Below, piece after piece: positions 17,014-26,643 of a stretch of DNA of 64,000 nt. The stretch covers positions 257,262-321,261 of the forward strand of contig NZ_FRAJ01000003.1 in NCBI RefSeq assembly GCF_900142285.1, given 5' to 3'. This DNA comes from Caminicella sporogenes DSM 14501 (GTDB lineage Bacteria; Bacillota; Clostridia; Peptostreptococcales; Caminicellaceae). The position numbers and the translations under genes were made by a program. Positions within the stretch are counted from its first letter, which is position 1. Each line of letters starts with the position of its first letter. The notes below the pieces were generated by a model. That model was not told where the DNA came from. It ran no database searches and saw only the letters and a list, made by a program, of their open reading frames with translations.

Positions 17014-18702
17014 TCAATAACCCATTTCAATAAGTCTTTTAGCTATATTTTTAAATATAGGTGCTGCAAATTTTCCACCACTTCCTTTTCTTTCAGCTAT
17101 TATCGTTATAACATATCTTGATTTTTTTCCATCAAAAAAACCAGTAAACCATGCATGGACTGTTTTTTGCCCTCCTACAACTGTTTCAGCTGAACCAGTT
17201 TTGCCAGCAACTTCAATATCATCTATCTTAGCTGATCTTCCAGTTCCTTCCTCAACTGTTTGAATCATCATATCCTTTATTTTTTGTGCTGTATCTGATG
17301 AAATAACTCTATTGATACTGTCTTTTTTAAATTTCTTTTTGATTTTCCCATTATCACTTATGATTTCCTTAACTAATCTCACTCCCACATCTACTCCATT
17401 ATTTGCAATTATATTGGTAAATTTAGCCACTTGAAGAGGAGTTACTTCCAAACAACCCTGTCCTATAGAAATATTCCCTATACCAGCTCCTTTAACATAA
17501 TCCTCTGTTGGAAGTACTCCTTCGGTTTCTTTATCTATTTTTATTCCGGTTTTTTTTCCTAATCCGAATTTTTTAGCCATATTTAATATTTCTTCTCCAC
17601 CTAAAATTTGTCCGATTTGAATAAAAACAGAATTACATGAAGCTGCAAATGCTTGTTTTAAATTCAAATTGCCATGTCCGCCTTTTTCATAACTGTGACA
17701 TTTAATAATTATATCTTTACCTAATTTTTCATATCCCTTACAGTAAAAATTCTGCTGCATGTCTACTAATTTTTTTTCAATAGCTGCTGCTGCAACTATT
17801 ATTTTAAAAATTGACCCGGGTGGAAATGATATTTGTACAGCTTTATTATATAATTCCATATTATTGCTGTTTAAATAATTTGCTACATTATCCGGATCGA
17901 AATTTGGTCTGCTTACCATTGCCAAAATGTCGCCACTCTTACTATCGAGAACTACAACACTTCCATCAAAATTATATTTATCAAATTCCTTTTCACTAAT
18001 TTTTTGAATATTATAGTCTATGGTTGTTACTATATTTTCTTTTTTATTATCATCTTCTTTATATACTGCATAGCCAAATCCCGGAATAATTCTGTTCTTT
18101 GCATCTTTTACTACACTAATTACAGTTCCTCTATCTTTTGTAAGCTCTGTGTCAAAATACTTTTCTAATCCCGACATTCCAGCATTTTCAGATTCTTTTA
18201 TATATCCTATTATATGAGATGCCAATTTACTTCCATCATATCTCTTTGTAATCTCCACTGTCTGTATACCCATACTTAATAATTCTCTAAGTATATCTAT
18301 ATCATAATATTTTATCAGCAGTTTTTTATATCTATCTTTTTTAGATAAAACTTTTTTCAACGTTTCTACATCAAGTTTCGTTGATATGCTTAAAAGATTT
18401 AAAACTTTATCATTTAATTTTATACTTGGATGTATAATAATATAATCTTCTTTTACCCTACTAGTTAAAGGTATATAATTCCTATCATAAATCTTACCTC
18501 TTTTGTCTACAATACTGACTGTTTCACTCCACTGTTTTACAGCCATTTGCCTTAAATCATTCCCTTTAATAATTTGTATATAGCATAATCTTCCTATTAA
18601 ACAAATTAAAATAACTGTTACTAACGTAAACATTATAGTAAGTCTTTTTCTCAATTTTTTTAATCCTTTTTCAGACTTATCTTTGTTATCTTTAACAGAC
18701 AT
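17014..18702 (-). CDS. pbpI: Class B penicillin-binding protein, PbpI (YrrR)-like transpeptidase
   Basis: 562 residues. One N-terminal transmembrane helix (about 25-45), a PBP dimerisation domain, then the transpeptidase with the active-site motifs SIFK (in FPPGSIFKIIV), SCN (in ASCNSVF) and KTG (in AGKTGSAE). It cross-links peptidoglycan outside the membrane. The order mltG-trmR-U32-udk-pbpI matches Bacillus, where the last gene is yrrR/pbpI. The start is ATG 18702 with AAGGTG upstream; that ribosome site lies in the 3' arm of a long hairpin. It is the next gene upstream of sigK on the same strand. Confidence 0.85.
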   Translation of the reverse strand: MSVKDNKDKSEKGLKKLRKRLTIMFTLVTVILICLIGRLCYIQIIKGNDLRQMAVKQWSETVSIVDKRGKIYDRNYIPLTSRVKEDYIIIHPSIKLNDKVLNLLSISTKLDVETLKKVLSKKDRYKKLLIKYYDIDILRELLSMGIQTVEITKRYDGSKLASHIIGYIKESENAGMSGLEKYFDTELTKDRGTVISVVKDAKNRIIPGFGYAVYKEDDNKKENIVTTIDYNIQKISEKEFDKYNFDGSVVVLDSKSGDILAMVSRPNFDPDNVANYLNSNNMELYNKAVQISFPPGSIFKIIVAAAAIEKKLVDMQQNFYCKGYEKLGKDIIIKCHSYEKGGHGNLNLKQAFAASCNSVFIQIGQILGGEEILNMAKKFGLGKKTGIKIDKETEGVLPTEDYVKGAGIGNISIGQGCLEVTPLQVAKFTNIIANNGVDVGVRLVKEIISDNGKIKKKFKKDSINRVISSDTAQKIKDMMIQTVEEGTGRSAKIDDIEVAGKTGSAETVVGGQKTVHAWFTGFFDGKKSRYVITIIAERKGSGGKFAAPIFKNIAKRLIEMGY

Positions 18703-18708
18703 AAAAAA

Positions 18709-18766
18709 ACACCTTCTCACAACTGAAATTAACTATTTAAAATTATTTCCAGTTATGAAAAGGTGT
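18709..18766 (-). terminator. Hairpin between udk and pbpI that covers the pbpI ribosome site
   Basis: Minus strand arms ACACCTTTTCATAACTG and CAGTTGTGAGAAGGTGT enclose about 24 bases and are followed by a run of seven T just before the pbpI ATG. It looks like an intrinsic terminator, and the AAGGTG ribosome site of pbpI is inside the 3' arm, so it could also limit translation. Confidence 0.65.
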
Positions 18767-18782
18767 ATACCTTTATTAGCAA

Positions 18783-19415
18783 TTAAATATTTTGTTTTTC
18801 CTGAATTATAGATTTAACTTTTGTTACTACTATATCAATAGCTACTTTATTATATCCACCTTCAGGTATAATAATATCAGCATATTTTTTTGTAGGTTCA
18901 ATAAATTGCTGATGAGCTGGTTTTACCGTAAAAAGATATTGATTTATTATTGACTCAAGAGTCCTACCTCTTTCTTTCATATCTCTTATAATCCTTCTTA
19001 TTACTCTAACATCAGCATCTGTATCTACAAATATTTTTATATCCATTAAGTCTCTAAGTCTTTTATCTTCTAATATCATAATACCTTCTAACATTATTAT
19101 ATCTCTCGGCTCTACTTTAATTGTTTCATCTTTTCTAATATGATTTGTAAAATCGTATATAGGTTTTTCTATCGGTTGTCCATTTAAAAGAGCATTTAAA
19201 TGCTCTAATAAAAGTTCGGTGTCAAATGCTAAAGGGTGATCATAGTTCATCTTTGTTCTTTCTTCAAACGATAAATGCCTTTGGTCTTTATAATAAGCAT
19301 CCTGCTCAATTACCGCAATGCTATTTTCTGGCAAAGATTTATAAATAGCTTTTGCTACAGTACTTTTTCCTGAACCAGTTCCACCAGTAATTCCTATTAT
19401 AATAGGTTTTTTCAA
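18783..19415 (-). CDS. udk: Uridine kinase
   Basis: About 210 residues. Walker A is GGTGSGKST at residues 9-17, with [17 protein letters not shown] and the LEGIMIL region typical of uridine/cytidine kinases. It phosphorylates uridine and cytidine for nucleotide salvage in the cytosol. TTG 19415 is favoured as start because GGAAGG lies nine bases before it; ATG 19424 directly abuts that site. It overlaps the end of the U32 gene by a few bases only if the longer start is used. Confidence 0.93.
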   Translation of the reverse strand: MKKPIIIGITGGTGSGKSTVAKAIYKSLPENSIAVIEQDAYYKDQRHLSFEERTKMNYDHPLAFDTELLLEHLNALLNGQPIEKPIYDFTNHIRKDETIKVEPRDIIMLEGIMILEDKRLRDLMDIKIFVDTDADVRVIRRIIRDMKERGRTLESIINQYLFTVKPAHQQFIEPTKKYADIIIPEGGYNKVAIDIVVTKVKSIIQEKQNI

Positions 19416-19416
19416 C

Positions 19417-20649
19417 CTAATCATCCTTCCTTTTTCTTCTTAATATAAAATATTTATCTACAGGTTTATCCATAAGAATTTTTATTTTTTGCTGTGCATG
19501 AGGAGCAACATCTATTTCATGTCCTTTATCATCTAACATAACATTTATTTTTTGCTTAATGAGTTTATAATCTGGACCAATTATTTCAATAAAATCTCCC
19601 TTAAACATCCTATTTCTCTGCTCAATAGTTGCATATCCAGTACTTTCATCATAATCCAAAACAATGCCAAGAAAATCATAATCTCTTATATAAGAACTTG
19701 AAGCATAAAGCTGAGCTTCTTCATTTGGTCTTCCAAAATAAAATCCAGTTGTAAATTTTCTATGACTTACTTTTCCAAGTTCTTCAATCCATTCAGGATC
19801 TATTTTATAATTCTCACCTAATTTATAATAATCATCTATTGCTTTTCTATATACCCTTACAGTATTAGCGACATAATATATACTTTTCATTCTACCCTCA
19901 ATTTTTAAACTGCTAAGTCCTGCTTTTATAAGTTCTGGTATGTAGTTTACCATACACAAATCTTTAGAATTAAAAAAATATGTTCCTTTCTCATCTTCAA
20001 AAACCGGTATGTATTCACCGGGTCTTTTCTCTTCCACTAAATAATACTTCCATCTACACGGATGAGCACATTCTCCCCTGTTTGAATCCCTATTTGCCAT
20101 GTAACTGCTTAAAAGACATCTACCTGAATATGATATACACATTGCCCCATGTATAAAAGCTTCAAGTTCTAAATCTTCTGGCGTATTTTTTCTTATTTCA
20201 CTTATTTCTTTTAAAGACAATTCTCTTGCCAATATTATTCTTTTAACACCTTGTTTATACCAGAAATTAGCACTCATAAAATTTGTATTGTTTGCCTGCG
20301 TACTTAAATGAATTTCCAAATTTGGAGCATGTTCTCTTACATACATCAAAACTCCCGGATCAGATAAAATAACTGCATCTATATCCATCGTGCTTAATTT
20401 TTTTAAATATTCAGGTAGCTGCCTTAAATCATCATTATGGGGAATTATATTTAATGTTACATATACCTTTTTACCTCTGTCATGTGCAAATTTTATACCT
20501 TCATTCATTTCTTCAAATGAAAAGTTTTTTGCACTTGTCCTTAATCCAAAAGTTTGACCTCCTATGTATACTGCATCAGCACCATATATTATGGCATATT
20601 TCAATTTTTCCAAATCTCCCGCAGGTGCTAATAATTCTACTTTATTCAC
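19417..20649 (-). CDS. trhP: U32 family peptidase-like protein, TrhP-type
   Basis: 410 residues. Starts [17 protein letters not shown] and GADAVYIGG, the U32 TIM-barrel signature. The Cys-rich motif is seen in [13 protein letters not shown] and [10 protein letters not shown]. In Bacillus and E. coli, U32 proteins of this kind act in prephenate-dependent 5-hydroxylation of wobble uridine in tRNA. The next gene upstream encodes the methyltransferase for that hydroxyl, which supports the tRNA role over a protease role. Bacillus has two such genes here; only one is present in this window. GTG start 20649 has GAGGAG at good spacing. Confidence 0.85.
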   Translation of the reverse strand: MNKVELLAPAGDLEKLKYAIIYGADAVYIGGQTFGLRTSAKNFSFEEMNEGIKFAHDRGKKVYVTLNIIPHNDDLRQLPEYLKKLSTMDIDAVILSDPGVLMYVREHAPNLEIHLSTQANNTNFMSANFWYKQGVKRIILARELSLKEISEIRKNTPEDLELEAFIHGAMCISYSGRCLLSSYMANRDSNRGECAHPCRWKYYLVEEKRPGEYIPVFEDEKGTYFFNSKDLCMVNYIPELIKAGLSSLKIEGRMKSIYYVANTVRVYRKAIDDYYKLGENYKIDPEWIEELGKVSHRKFTTGFYFGRPNEEAQLYASSSYIRDYDFLGIVLDYDESTGYATIEQRNRMFKGDFIEIIGPDYKLIKQKINVMLDDKGHEIDVAPHAQQKIKILMDKPVDKYFILRRKRKDD

Positions 20650-21308
20650 TATAACTCCTCCCTATTTTTATAAGATAATGCTACACCATCTCCAATGGGA
20701 ATAATACTAGTTGTCAAATTAGGATGTTTAGATATATAATCCAAATATTTCCTCATTCTTTTAACTATCGTTATTTTTCTCCTTTTGACATATTTGTTAG
20801 ATGCTATCATTCCCTTATAAAGCACATTGTCAGAAACTATAATTCCTCCATCATTTAATTTTTCATAGCATAGAGAAAAAAACTTCTGATAATGTCCTTT
20901 TGCTGCATCTAAAAAAATCATATCAAATTTCCCTTCAATTTTGGGAAGAACATCTACTGCATCACCAAATTTTATTTCTATATTTTTTTCATATCCAGCT
21001 TTTTTTATGTTTTTAGATGCTATTTCAAACATTTCTTCATTCTTTTCTATGGTTACAACTTTTCCTTTTATATTCATGGCTCTAGTAAATACTGTGGCAG
21101 AATAACCTATTGCAGTTCCTATCTCAAGTATACTTTTTATACTACTTGCCTTTATTACTACCTCTAAAAACTTTGCAACCTCAGGCTGTATAATAGGAAC
21201 ATTATTTTCTCTTGCATATTCTTCCATTTCATATATTATTCCCGAGCTTTTTGGAATCATATTTCTAATATATTCTTCAACCAATTCATTTACAATGTTA
21301 CTCACCAT
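20649..21308 (-). CDS. trmR: tRNA 5-hydroxyuridine methyltransferase TrmR (YrrM)
   Basis: 219 residues. A class I SAM methyltransferase of the O-methyltransferase 3 type: motif I ILEIGTAIGYSA near 60, acidic VVTIEKNEEM near 87, and IFLDAAKGHY near 131 with metal-binding Asp. Later DNVLYKG is also typical. In Bacillus subtilis YrrM (TrmR) makes 5-methoxyuridine at tRNA position 34 from the hydroxyl product of U32 proteins, matching the neighbour. The stop overlaps the start of the U32 gene. Confidence 0.85.
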   Translation of the reverse strand: MVSNIVNELVEEYIRNMIPKSSGIIYEMEEYARENNVPIIQPEVAKFLEVVIKASSIKSILEIGTAIGYSATVFTRAMNIKGKVVTIEKNEEMFEIASKNIKKAGYEKNIEIKFGDAVDVLPKIEGKFDMIFLDAAKGHYQKFFSLCYEKLNDGGIIVSDNVLYKGMIASNKYVKRRKITIVKRMRKYLDYISKHPNLTTSIIPIGDGVALSYKNREEL

Positions 21309-21326
21309 AACATCTCCTTTACCATT

Positions 21327-21366
21327 AAAAAACTAATACGCGGAATCCTACCACGTATTAGTTTTT
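21327..21366 (-). terminator. Terminator between mltG and trmR
   Basis: Arms AAAAACTAATACG and CGTATTAGTTTTT with a 13-base loop form a symmetrical hairpin with T-rich ends on both strands. It would end mltG transcription or partly attenuate the downstream genes. Confidence 0.8.
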
Positions 21367-21382
21367 CCAAAATTTATTACAT

Positions 21383-22411
21383 TTAGTAATTCCTATTTTT
21401 TGCTCTTAAATGTGCACTATAGCTTTTACTAAATGTATGACTCCCATCTCCATTTGAAACAAAATACAAATAATCAGTATCAGCTGGATAAAGTGCTGCT
21501 TTTATAGATGCTTTTCCCGGAGAAGCTATCGGCATAGGTGGAAGTCCAAATCTTTTATAAGTATTAAATGGAGAATTTATTTCTAAATCTTTATATGTCA
21601 ATCTTTCTTTTCTCTTTCCCAGTGCATATTGTACTGTTGCACACGATTGAAGAAGCATATTCTTTTTTAATCTATTATGAAAGACACTTGAAATAATAGC
21701 TCTTTCTTCATCAAGTTTTGCTTCTTTTTCAATTATAGAAGCTAATGTGACAACTTCCACTACACTCATATTCAACTGCTCAGCTCTTTCATAATACTCT
21801 TTCTTAAAAACTTCATCAAATCTTTTTAACATCTTATATATTATTTCTTTTTCTGTTATATTTTTTTCAAATTCATATGTATCTGGAAAAAGAAAACCTT
21901 CTAACCTATTCTTCCCTTTAGGAATTCCTTTTAAAAATTTAAAATCAAAATCGCCATTTTCTATAACATACATCAATTTTTCTCTATCAATATTTAATTT
22001 ATCATTGTTTACAATTCTATCGACAATCTGCTTCAATTCAAATCCTTCTGGAATTGTAATTCTTACTGTTTCTTTATAAACATCTCCAGATATAATCTTA
22101 TCTATAATTTGATACATACTCATTGACTTTTTAAATCTATAACTACCTGCTTTAAATAAATTGTCCGCTTTTTTCTGTTTACTTACTAATTTAAAAACAA
22201 ATTTGCTCTTTATAAGATGATTTTCTTTTAAAATAGATGCTATTTTACTAGACGATGAACCTCTAGGAATATTAATTATTATATTTTTATTATCATTTTT
22301 ATCCACAGGTCCTTTTAAACTATTAAAATAAAATAATAAAGCTACTAAAGCAATTATAAATATGCTCAATTTAATTATTAAACTTCTTCCTTTGTTAATA
22401 GAGGAATCCAT
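21383..22411 (-). CDS. mltG: Endolytic murein transglycosylase MltG (YceG)
   Basis: 342 residues. N-terminal transmembrane helix (about 12-28), a LysM-like domain (about 45-110) and the YceG domain with catalytic Glu in ASIIEKEA and the conserved GLPPMPIASPG loop. It cuts nascent glycan strands in the wall and is associated with elongation. It starts the conserved mltG-trmR-U32-udk-pbpI series. Confidence 0.93.
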   Translation of the reverse strand: MDSSINKGRSLIIKLSIFIIALVALLFYFNSLKGPVDKNDNKNIIINIPRGSSSSKIASILKENHLIKSKFVFKLVSKQKKADNLFKAGSYRFKKSMSMYQIIDKIISGDVYKETVRITIPEGFELKQIVDRIVNNDKLNIDREKLMYVIENGDFDFKFLKGIPKGKNRLEGFLFPDTYEFEKNITEKEIIYKMLKRFDEVFKKEYYERAEQLNMSVVEVVTLASIIEKEAKLDEERAIISSVFHNRLKKNMLLQSCATVQYALGKRKERLTYKDLEINSPFNTYKRFGLPPMPIASPGKASIKAALYPADTDYLYFVSNGDGSHTFSKSYSAHLRAKNRNY

Positions 22412-22490
22412 TTTTTACCTCCAATGCCTCTTTGATAAATTCTTATACTATTATACATTTGTCATCAATTTTTTACAAGTTTTTTATCAT

Positions 22491-22517
22491 AAAAATAAGT
22501 CCGAAAAAATCGGACCT
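22491..22517 (-). terminator. Terminator after the lysO pair
   Basis: Arms GGTCCGA and TCGGACT, followed on the minus strand by TATTTTTATG. It lies just past the stop of the second lysO gene. Confidence 0.75.
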
Positions 22518-22521
22518 TACT

Positions 22522-23121
22522 TTAAAAATTCAAACCAATTATCAATGGTACTAATATCGGAACTATACTCGTCAAAATTAATCCTGAAAAAAAGGAAATA
22601 ACTGATATGCTGCTGTTTGTTGCTTTAGTTATTACAGGCAGTGCAGTATCCATAGAAGTAGCTCCAGCAGCTGCAACTGTTTCAATATACCCAATATGTT
22701 TTGCAATAAGTGGTATCATGATAATAGATGTAATCTCTCTTAAGACATTTGCTAAAAAAGCTATTGTCCCAAGTTTTGCACTATATTTGGAAAGTTCTAT
22801 AGCAGATAGAGAATACCAGCCTAATCCCGCCCCTACTGCCGCTGATTCTATCAAAGACAAATTTATTAAAAAACTTGCTATTATACTTCCAAATAAAGTA
22901 CCTATTACAATCATAAAAGGTACTAATATAATTTTATAGCCATATTCTCTTATATCTTTTAAAATACTCTTATTTCCTCCAATATCTATTCCCACAAAAA
23001 ATAATAAAAGACACAAACCCACATCAATGACAAAATCAATATTTCCTATTAACATCTCGGGAGTCATTATATATCCAAAAATTATACCTAAAACTACAGA
23101 TAATAATATTTGTAAAGTCAT
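22522..23121 (-). CDS. lysO: LysO-type lysine exporter, C-terminal subunit
   Basis: 199 residues, almost all transmembrane (about five to six helices). The sequence has the DUF340/LysO features DVGLCLLLFFVGIDIGG, AAVGAGLGWYSLS and GATSMDTALPVITK. In E. coli LysO is one chain of about 300 residues; here the family is split in two adjacent genes whose sizes add up to 296. The start overlaps the stop of the upstream partner by four bases, so both are likely made together. Lysine or thialysine export is known for the family; the substrate here is inferred. Confidence 0.8.
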   Translation of the reverse strand: MTLQILLSVVLGIIFGYIMTPEMLIGNIDFVIDVGLCLLLFFVGIDIGGNKSILKDIREYGYKIILVPFMIVIGTLFGSIIASFLINLSLIESAAVGAGLGWYSLSAIELSKYSAKLGTIAFLANVLREITSIIMIPLIAKHIGYIETVAAAGATSMDTALPVITKATNSSISVISFFSGLILTSIVPILVPLIIGLNF

Positions 23122-23411
23122 GCTCTCTTCTCCTCTTTTGAAACATTCATATATTTTGATATAACTTTTACTCCCAAGATGCTAAAAATAATTGAAAATA
23201 TCGAAATTATTAACGCAGTAAAACCAAGTTTAGGAAATAATCTCAAAATCTCTTTATTTGTTCCTATTTTAACTCCCATAACAAAAAGCAAAAACAAAAG
23301 ACAAACATATTGAATACTACTTACTTTGCCAGATATTTTTTTAGGAACTAGCTCCTTAAATCCTATATAAGCTCCTAGCGATATAATGGCCAAATATAAA
23401 AGTATTCTCAT
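23118..23411 (-). CDS. LysO-type lysine exporter, N-terminal subunit
   Basis: 97 residues with three hydrophobic helices. The segment YVCLLFLLFVMGVKIGTNKE resembles the central motif of its partner gene (LLLFFVGIDIGGNKS), as expected from the inverted internal repeat of LysO transporters. It corresponds to the N-terminal third of full-length LysO. It overlaps its partner by four bases. The split form is common in clostridia, so this is not a frameshift. Confidence 0.8.
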   Translation of the reverse strand: MRILLYLAIISLGAYIGFKELVPKKISGKVSSIQYVCLLFLLFVMGVKIGTNKEILRLFPKLGFTALIISIFSIIFSILGVKVISKYMNVSKEEKRA

Positions 23412-23514
23412 TTGTTATCCCCCCATATTTAACGCTTTTCTCAGGTTTAAATCTCCAATCTCTTTTATAACTTCTAATTCTTTAATTTTTATTTAAAACT
23501 TATAGCAATTATAT

Positions 23515-25182
23515 TTACACTTCCATTATAATAGGTAAAATCATTGGTCTCCTCTTTGTCTTTTGATATAAATACCCCTTTAACGTTTCCTTAATAGCTG
23601 ATTTTAAAGTAGCCCATTCTTTTATACTATTTTCTTCACATTTCTGAAGTGCTTCTTTAACTACACTTCTTGCTCCCTCCATAAGGTCCTCAGATTCTCT
23701 TACATATACAAAACCACGTGAAATAATATCTGGTCCAGCCATTATACTGCCATCTTCTTTTGATATAGTTACTACAACTACCATTAGTCCATCTTCTGAA
23801 AGATGTTTTCTGTCTCTTAGTACTATATTCCCTACATCTCCAACTCCCAGTCCATCAACTAATATGTTCCCACTTACCACAGAACCAGTAATACTGGCAC
23901 TATCTTTTGATATTTCTATTATATTGCCATTTTCAGCTACAAAAATATTTTCTTTAGACATTCCAAGTGATTCTGCCAAAGTAGCATGCTGTCTTAAATG
24001 TCTATACTCACCATGTACTGGAATGAAAAACTTAGGCTTTACTAAAGAATGCATTAGTTTCAATTCTTCTTGACATGCATGTCCTGAAACATGAACATCT
24101 GCTAATGATTCATATATAACATTTGCACCTTTTTCAAAGAGTAAATTTATTACTTTAGCTACTGTTTTTTCATTCCCCGGAATCGGAGATGAAGAAAGTA
24201 TAACTAAATCACCCGGTAATATCTCCATTTTTTTATGCTCTGATGAAGCCATACGTGATAGTGCCGACATAGGTTCACCTTGACTTCCCGTTGTAATTAC
24301 AACTATCTCATTGTCCGGATACCTATTTAAATCATTAATATCTATAAGCATTCCCGTTGGTATATTTAAATATCCTAAATCAATTGCCACATTTACGACA
24401 TTTACCATACTTCGTCCTGATACTGCTATCTTTCTATTAAATCTGTATGCAGCATTAATTATCTGCTGAATTCTATGAACATTTGATGCAAAAGTAGCTA
24501 CTATTATTCTCCCTTTTGCGTTGCTAAATATGTTTTCAAAAGTTTCTCCCACAGTTCTTTCAGACATAGTATAACCGGTTCTTTCAACATTTGTACTATC
24601 TGCAAGCAATGCAAGTACTCCTTCTTTGCCAAGCTCTGCAAATCTATGTAAATTTATCATTTCTCCATCAATTGGAGTAAAATCTATTTTAAAATCGCCA
24701 GTATGAATTACTTTTCCAACAGGAGTATCTATAGCTAAACTCACTGCATCGGGAATACTATGACTAGTTTTAATAAATTCTATATTAAATTTTCCTAAAG
24801 TAATTTTATCTCCCGGTTTCACAACATTTAAATTGATACTATTTATCATTCTATGTTCTTTTAACTTATTTTCAACTAACCCTAATGTCAATTTTGTTCC
24901 ATAAATAGGTACATTAATTTTATTCAATACATATGGAAGTGCACCTATGTGGTCTTCATGTCCATGAGTTAATACTATACCTTTTACTTTTTCTTTATTT
25001 TTCAATAGATATGTTATATCGGGTATAACGACATCAATACCTAACATTTCATCTTCCGGAAAACTTAACCCACAATCAACAACTATTATATCATCTCTAT
25101 ATTCAAAAACGGTCATATTTTTCCCTATTTCATTAAGTCCACCTAATGGTATAATCTTTAGTTTAGAAATTTTTTTTGGCAC
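23515..25182 (-). CDS. rnjA: Ribonuclease J
   Basis: 555 residues. A beta-CASP metallo-beta-lactamase: HGHEDHIGALPYV (metal ligands), HTGDFKIDFTP, TTGSQGEP and VHVSGHACQEE are all present, and the C-terminal domain ends RPMILPIIMEV as in RNase J1. It degrades and matures RNA with both endo and 5' exo activity. GTG 25182 is chosen because AGGAGA lies eight bases before it; the ATG seven codons upstream has no ribosome site. It follows fur in the known clostridial order. Confidence 0.94.
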   Translation of the reverse strand: MPKKISKLKIIPLGGLNEIGKNMTVFEYRDDIIVVDCGLSFPEDEMLGIDVVIPDITYLLKNKEKVKGIVLTHGHEDHIGALPYVLNKINVPIYGTKLTLGLVENKLKEHRMINSINLNVVKPGDKITLGKFNIEFIKTSHSIPDAVSLAIDTPVGKVIHTGDFKIDFTPIDGEMINLHRFAELGKEGVLALLADSTNVERTGYTMSERTVGETFENIFSNAKGRIIVATFASNVHRIQQIINAAYRFNRKIAVSGRSMVNVVNVAIDLGYLNIPTGMLIDINDLNRYPDNEIVVITTGSQGEPMSALSRMASSEHKKMEILPGDLVILSSSPIPGNEKTVAKVINLLFEKGANVIYESLADVHVSGHACQEELKLMHSLVKPKFFIPVHGEYRHLRQHATLAESLGMSKENIFVAENGNIIEISKDSASITGSVVSGNILVDGLGVGDVGNIVLRDRKHLSEDGLMVVVVTISKEDGSIMAGPDIISRGFVYVRESEDLMEGARSVVKEALQKCEENSIKEWATLKSAIKETLKGYLYQKTKRRPMILPIIMEV

Positions 25183-25450
25183 AATATCACTCTCCTGATC
25201 CATATAATAACTAGTTGAACTTTTACAACGATTATCTCATCAATTAAGTTCATTATACTTTAAATGGTATTATTTAGCAAGTACAGTTGTACTACAATTA
25301 ATTACATAAATTTCCCCTAAAATTTCCTTTATATAATATATGATTACTTTTTAAATTAAACATTATGCTTTAAAATTTTTATCATTTATAAAAACTAACT
25401 TTATCAAACTGTTTTAAAACTAAATTTTAATAGAAAACTTAAAAAGAAAA

Positions 25451-25525
25451 TATGCACTTATTAAAATGCCTACAAAATGCAGATATATTGATATAAAAAA
25501 CAGGAGGCATTTCAACAAGTGCATA
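25451..25525 (-). ncRNA. Candidate structured RNA: 21-bp hairpin between fur and rnjA
   Basis: Two 21-base arms (starting TATGCACTT and AGGCATTT) form a stem with a 33-base loop. The two non-identical positions are A-C mismatches on the plus strand but U-G pairs on the minus strand, so a minus-strand RNA would be fully paired. A T-rich stretch follows. No ORF is visible in it. The rest of 25,204-25,607 is AT-rich with nothing recognised except the fur terminator. Confidence 0.4.
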
Positions 25526-25561
25526 AATACAGTCATACTAAATTAATGCATCATCTTAAAA

Positions 25562-25587
25562 ACAATTAATCTATAAAATTAATTGTA
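25562..25587 (-). terminator. Terminator of fur
   Basis: Arms ACAATTAAT and ATTAATTGT about 20 bases after the fur stop, followed on the minus strand by TTTTTAAG. Confidence 0.6.
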
Positions 25588-25607
25588 CTTAAATCAAAAT
25601 TACATAT

Positions 25608-26042
25608 CTATTGACATTTAGAACACAGCCCAAAAAACTTAACTTTATGGTCCTTTATCTCAAATTTATAATTCTTTTCAATTTCTGCCTCTAGATGATC
25701 TAACAAATCTACTTCAACTTCTATAATTGCTCCACACTTTGTGCATATTAAATGATGATGCTGATGATCATCACTATTAATATTTAATTCATACCTTGCA
25801 CAGCCATCATCTAAATTTATTTTTGTAATAATACCTAGATCATCTAATAGTTGCAAGGTTCTATAAACTGTAGCAAGCCCTATTTCAGGACAATTCTTTT
25901 TTACATAATCATAAACTTCTTCAGTACTTAAATGTTTACCCTGATTGTTAATTATAGTATCCAATACTGCTCTTCTTTGTGGAGTTAATTTATATCCTTT
26001 TTCTTTTAAAATATCTTTTAATTTTTCAGCTGAATCTATCAT
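25608..26042 (-). CDS. fur: Fur-family metal/peroxide regulator
   Basis: 144 residues. Winged helix (LTPQRRAVLDTI, then GLATVYRTLQLLDDLG, about 18-75) and a metal-binding dimerisation domain with HQHHHLICTKCG near 92-103 and a second Cys pair LCSKC at the C-terminus, forming the structural zinc site. Fur, PerR and Zur share these motifs, and no residue visible decides among them. It is downstream of a zinc-ribbon gene and has its own promoter. Confidence 0.88.
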   Translation of the reverse strand: MIDSAEKLKDILKEKGYKLTPQRRAVLDTIINNQGKHLSTEEVYDYVKKNCPEIGLATVYRTLQLLDDLGIITKINLDDGCARYELNINSDDHQHHHLICTKCGAIIEVEVDLLDHLEAEIEKNYKFEIKDHKVKFFGLCSKCQ

Positions 26043-26082
26043 ACCAAAACCTCACTTATCAATTAATAATTCATTTAAAATA

Positions 26083-26111
26083 AGTGTACTTATAATTATT
26101 TAATATGTCAA
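26083..26111 (-). promoter_or_regulatory. Promoter of fur
   Basis: Minus strand: TTGACA (26106-26111), 17-base spacer, TACACT (26083-26088). The spacer (TATTAAATAATTATAAG) is rich in TTATAAT-like bases, so an autoregulatory Fur/PerR-type operator may overlap it. Confidence 0.6.
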
Positions 26112-26122
26112 CAATTAAATTT

Positions 26123-26275
26123 TTAAAAACATTTTTCTTTCTTACCTCCATATATACTACAGCCCTTACATTCACTGCATTTTTTAGGCACATCTACTAA
26201 TGAATTACATCTAGGACATCTCTTTGTTTTACTAATATCTACTTTAAAACCACACTTTTTACATTCTTTAATCAT
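26123..26275 (-). CDS. Small zinc-ribbon protein
   Basis: 50 residues, starting MIKECKKCG and containing RCPRC and CSECKGC: seven or more Cys in CxxC pairs, so at least one zinc ribbon. AGGTGA precedes the ATG at 26275. It lies between yrzB and fur; small zinc-ribbon genes at this spot are seen in related clostridia. A role in metal handling beside fur is possible but not shown. It is a real gene by spacing and composition. Confidence 0.75.
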   Translation of the reverse strand: MIKECKKCGFKVDISKTKRCPRCNSLVDVPKKCSECKGCSIYGGKKEKCF

Positions 26276-26366
26276 AACATCACCTTATCAAATGAAAATG
26301 ATTATATAAATCAATTGCATATTAACATTTTTTATATTAATTTTCAAGCCCCTATTAATCATTTAA

Positions 26367-26612
26367 TTATTTTTCCATCATTTCTTCATATGCCTTCGCT
26401 ACTTTATTAAATTCATCATCGTCTTCAACACATTCTAACATTTCTTCTCCATTTTCCTCCACTATTTTAAAAACTACAGCCTCTTCAGTATCTTCATCTA
26501 AAGGCAGTAAAATGGCATACTCTTTATTTTCAACTTCTAAAGTGGCAATAATCTCAAATTCTTTTTCATTGTTTTCTTCATCAATTAGAGTAATTATTTT
26601 TTCATTTTCCAT
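26367..26612 (-). CDS. yrzB: DUF1292 protein (YrzB)
   Basis: 81 residues, strongly acidic. The pattern ITLIDEENNEKEFEIIATLE then YAILLPLDEDTEEAVVFKIVEENGEE is the DUF1292 signature. It follows ruvX, as in Bacillus and clostridia. The function is unknown. A strong GAGAGGTGATGATTTT site precedes the ATG. Confidence 0.9.
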   Translation of the reverse strand: MENEKIITLIDEENNEKEFEIIATLEVENKEYAILLPLDEDTEEAVVFKIVEENGEEMLECVEDDDEFNKVAKAYEEMMEK

Positions 26613-26643
26613 AAAATCATCACCTCTCTGATATTTATTTTTT

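Noticed and set aside
22522-23411. Frameshift in a single lysO gene
   Set aside because: The two genes overlap by four bases, the second has its own ribosome site, and a split LysO is common in clostridia.
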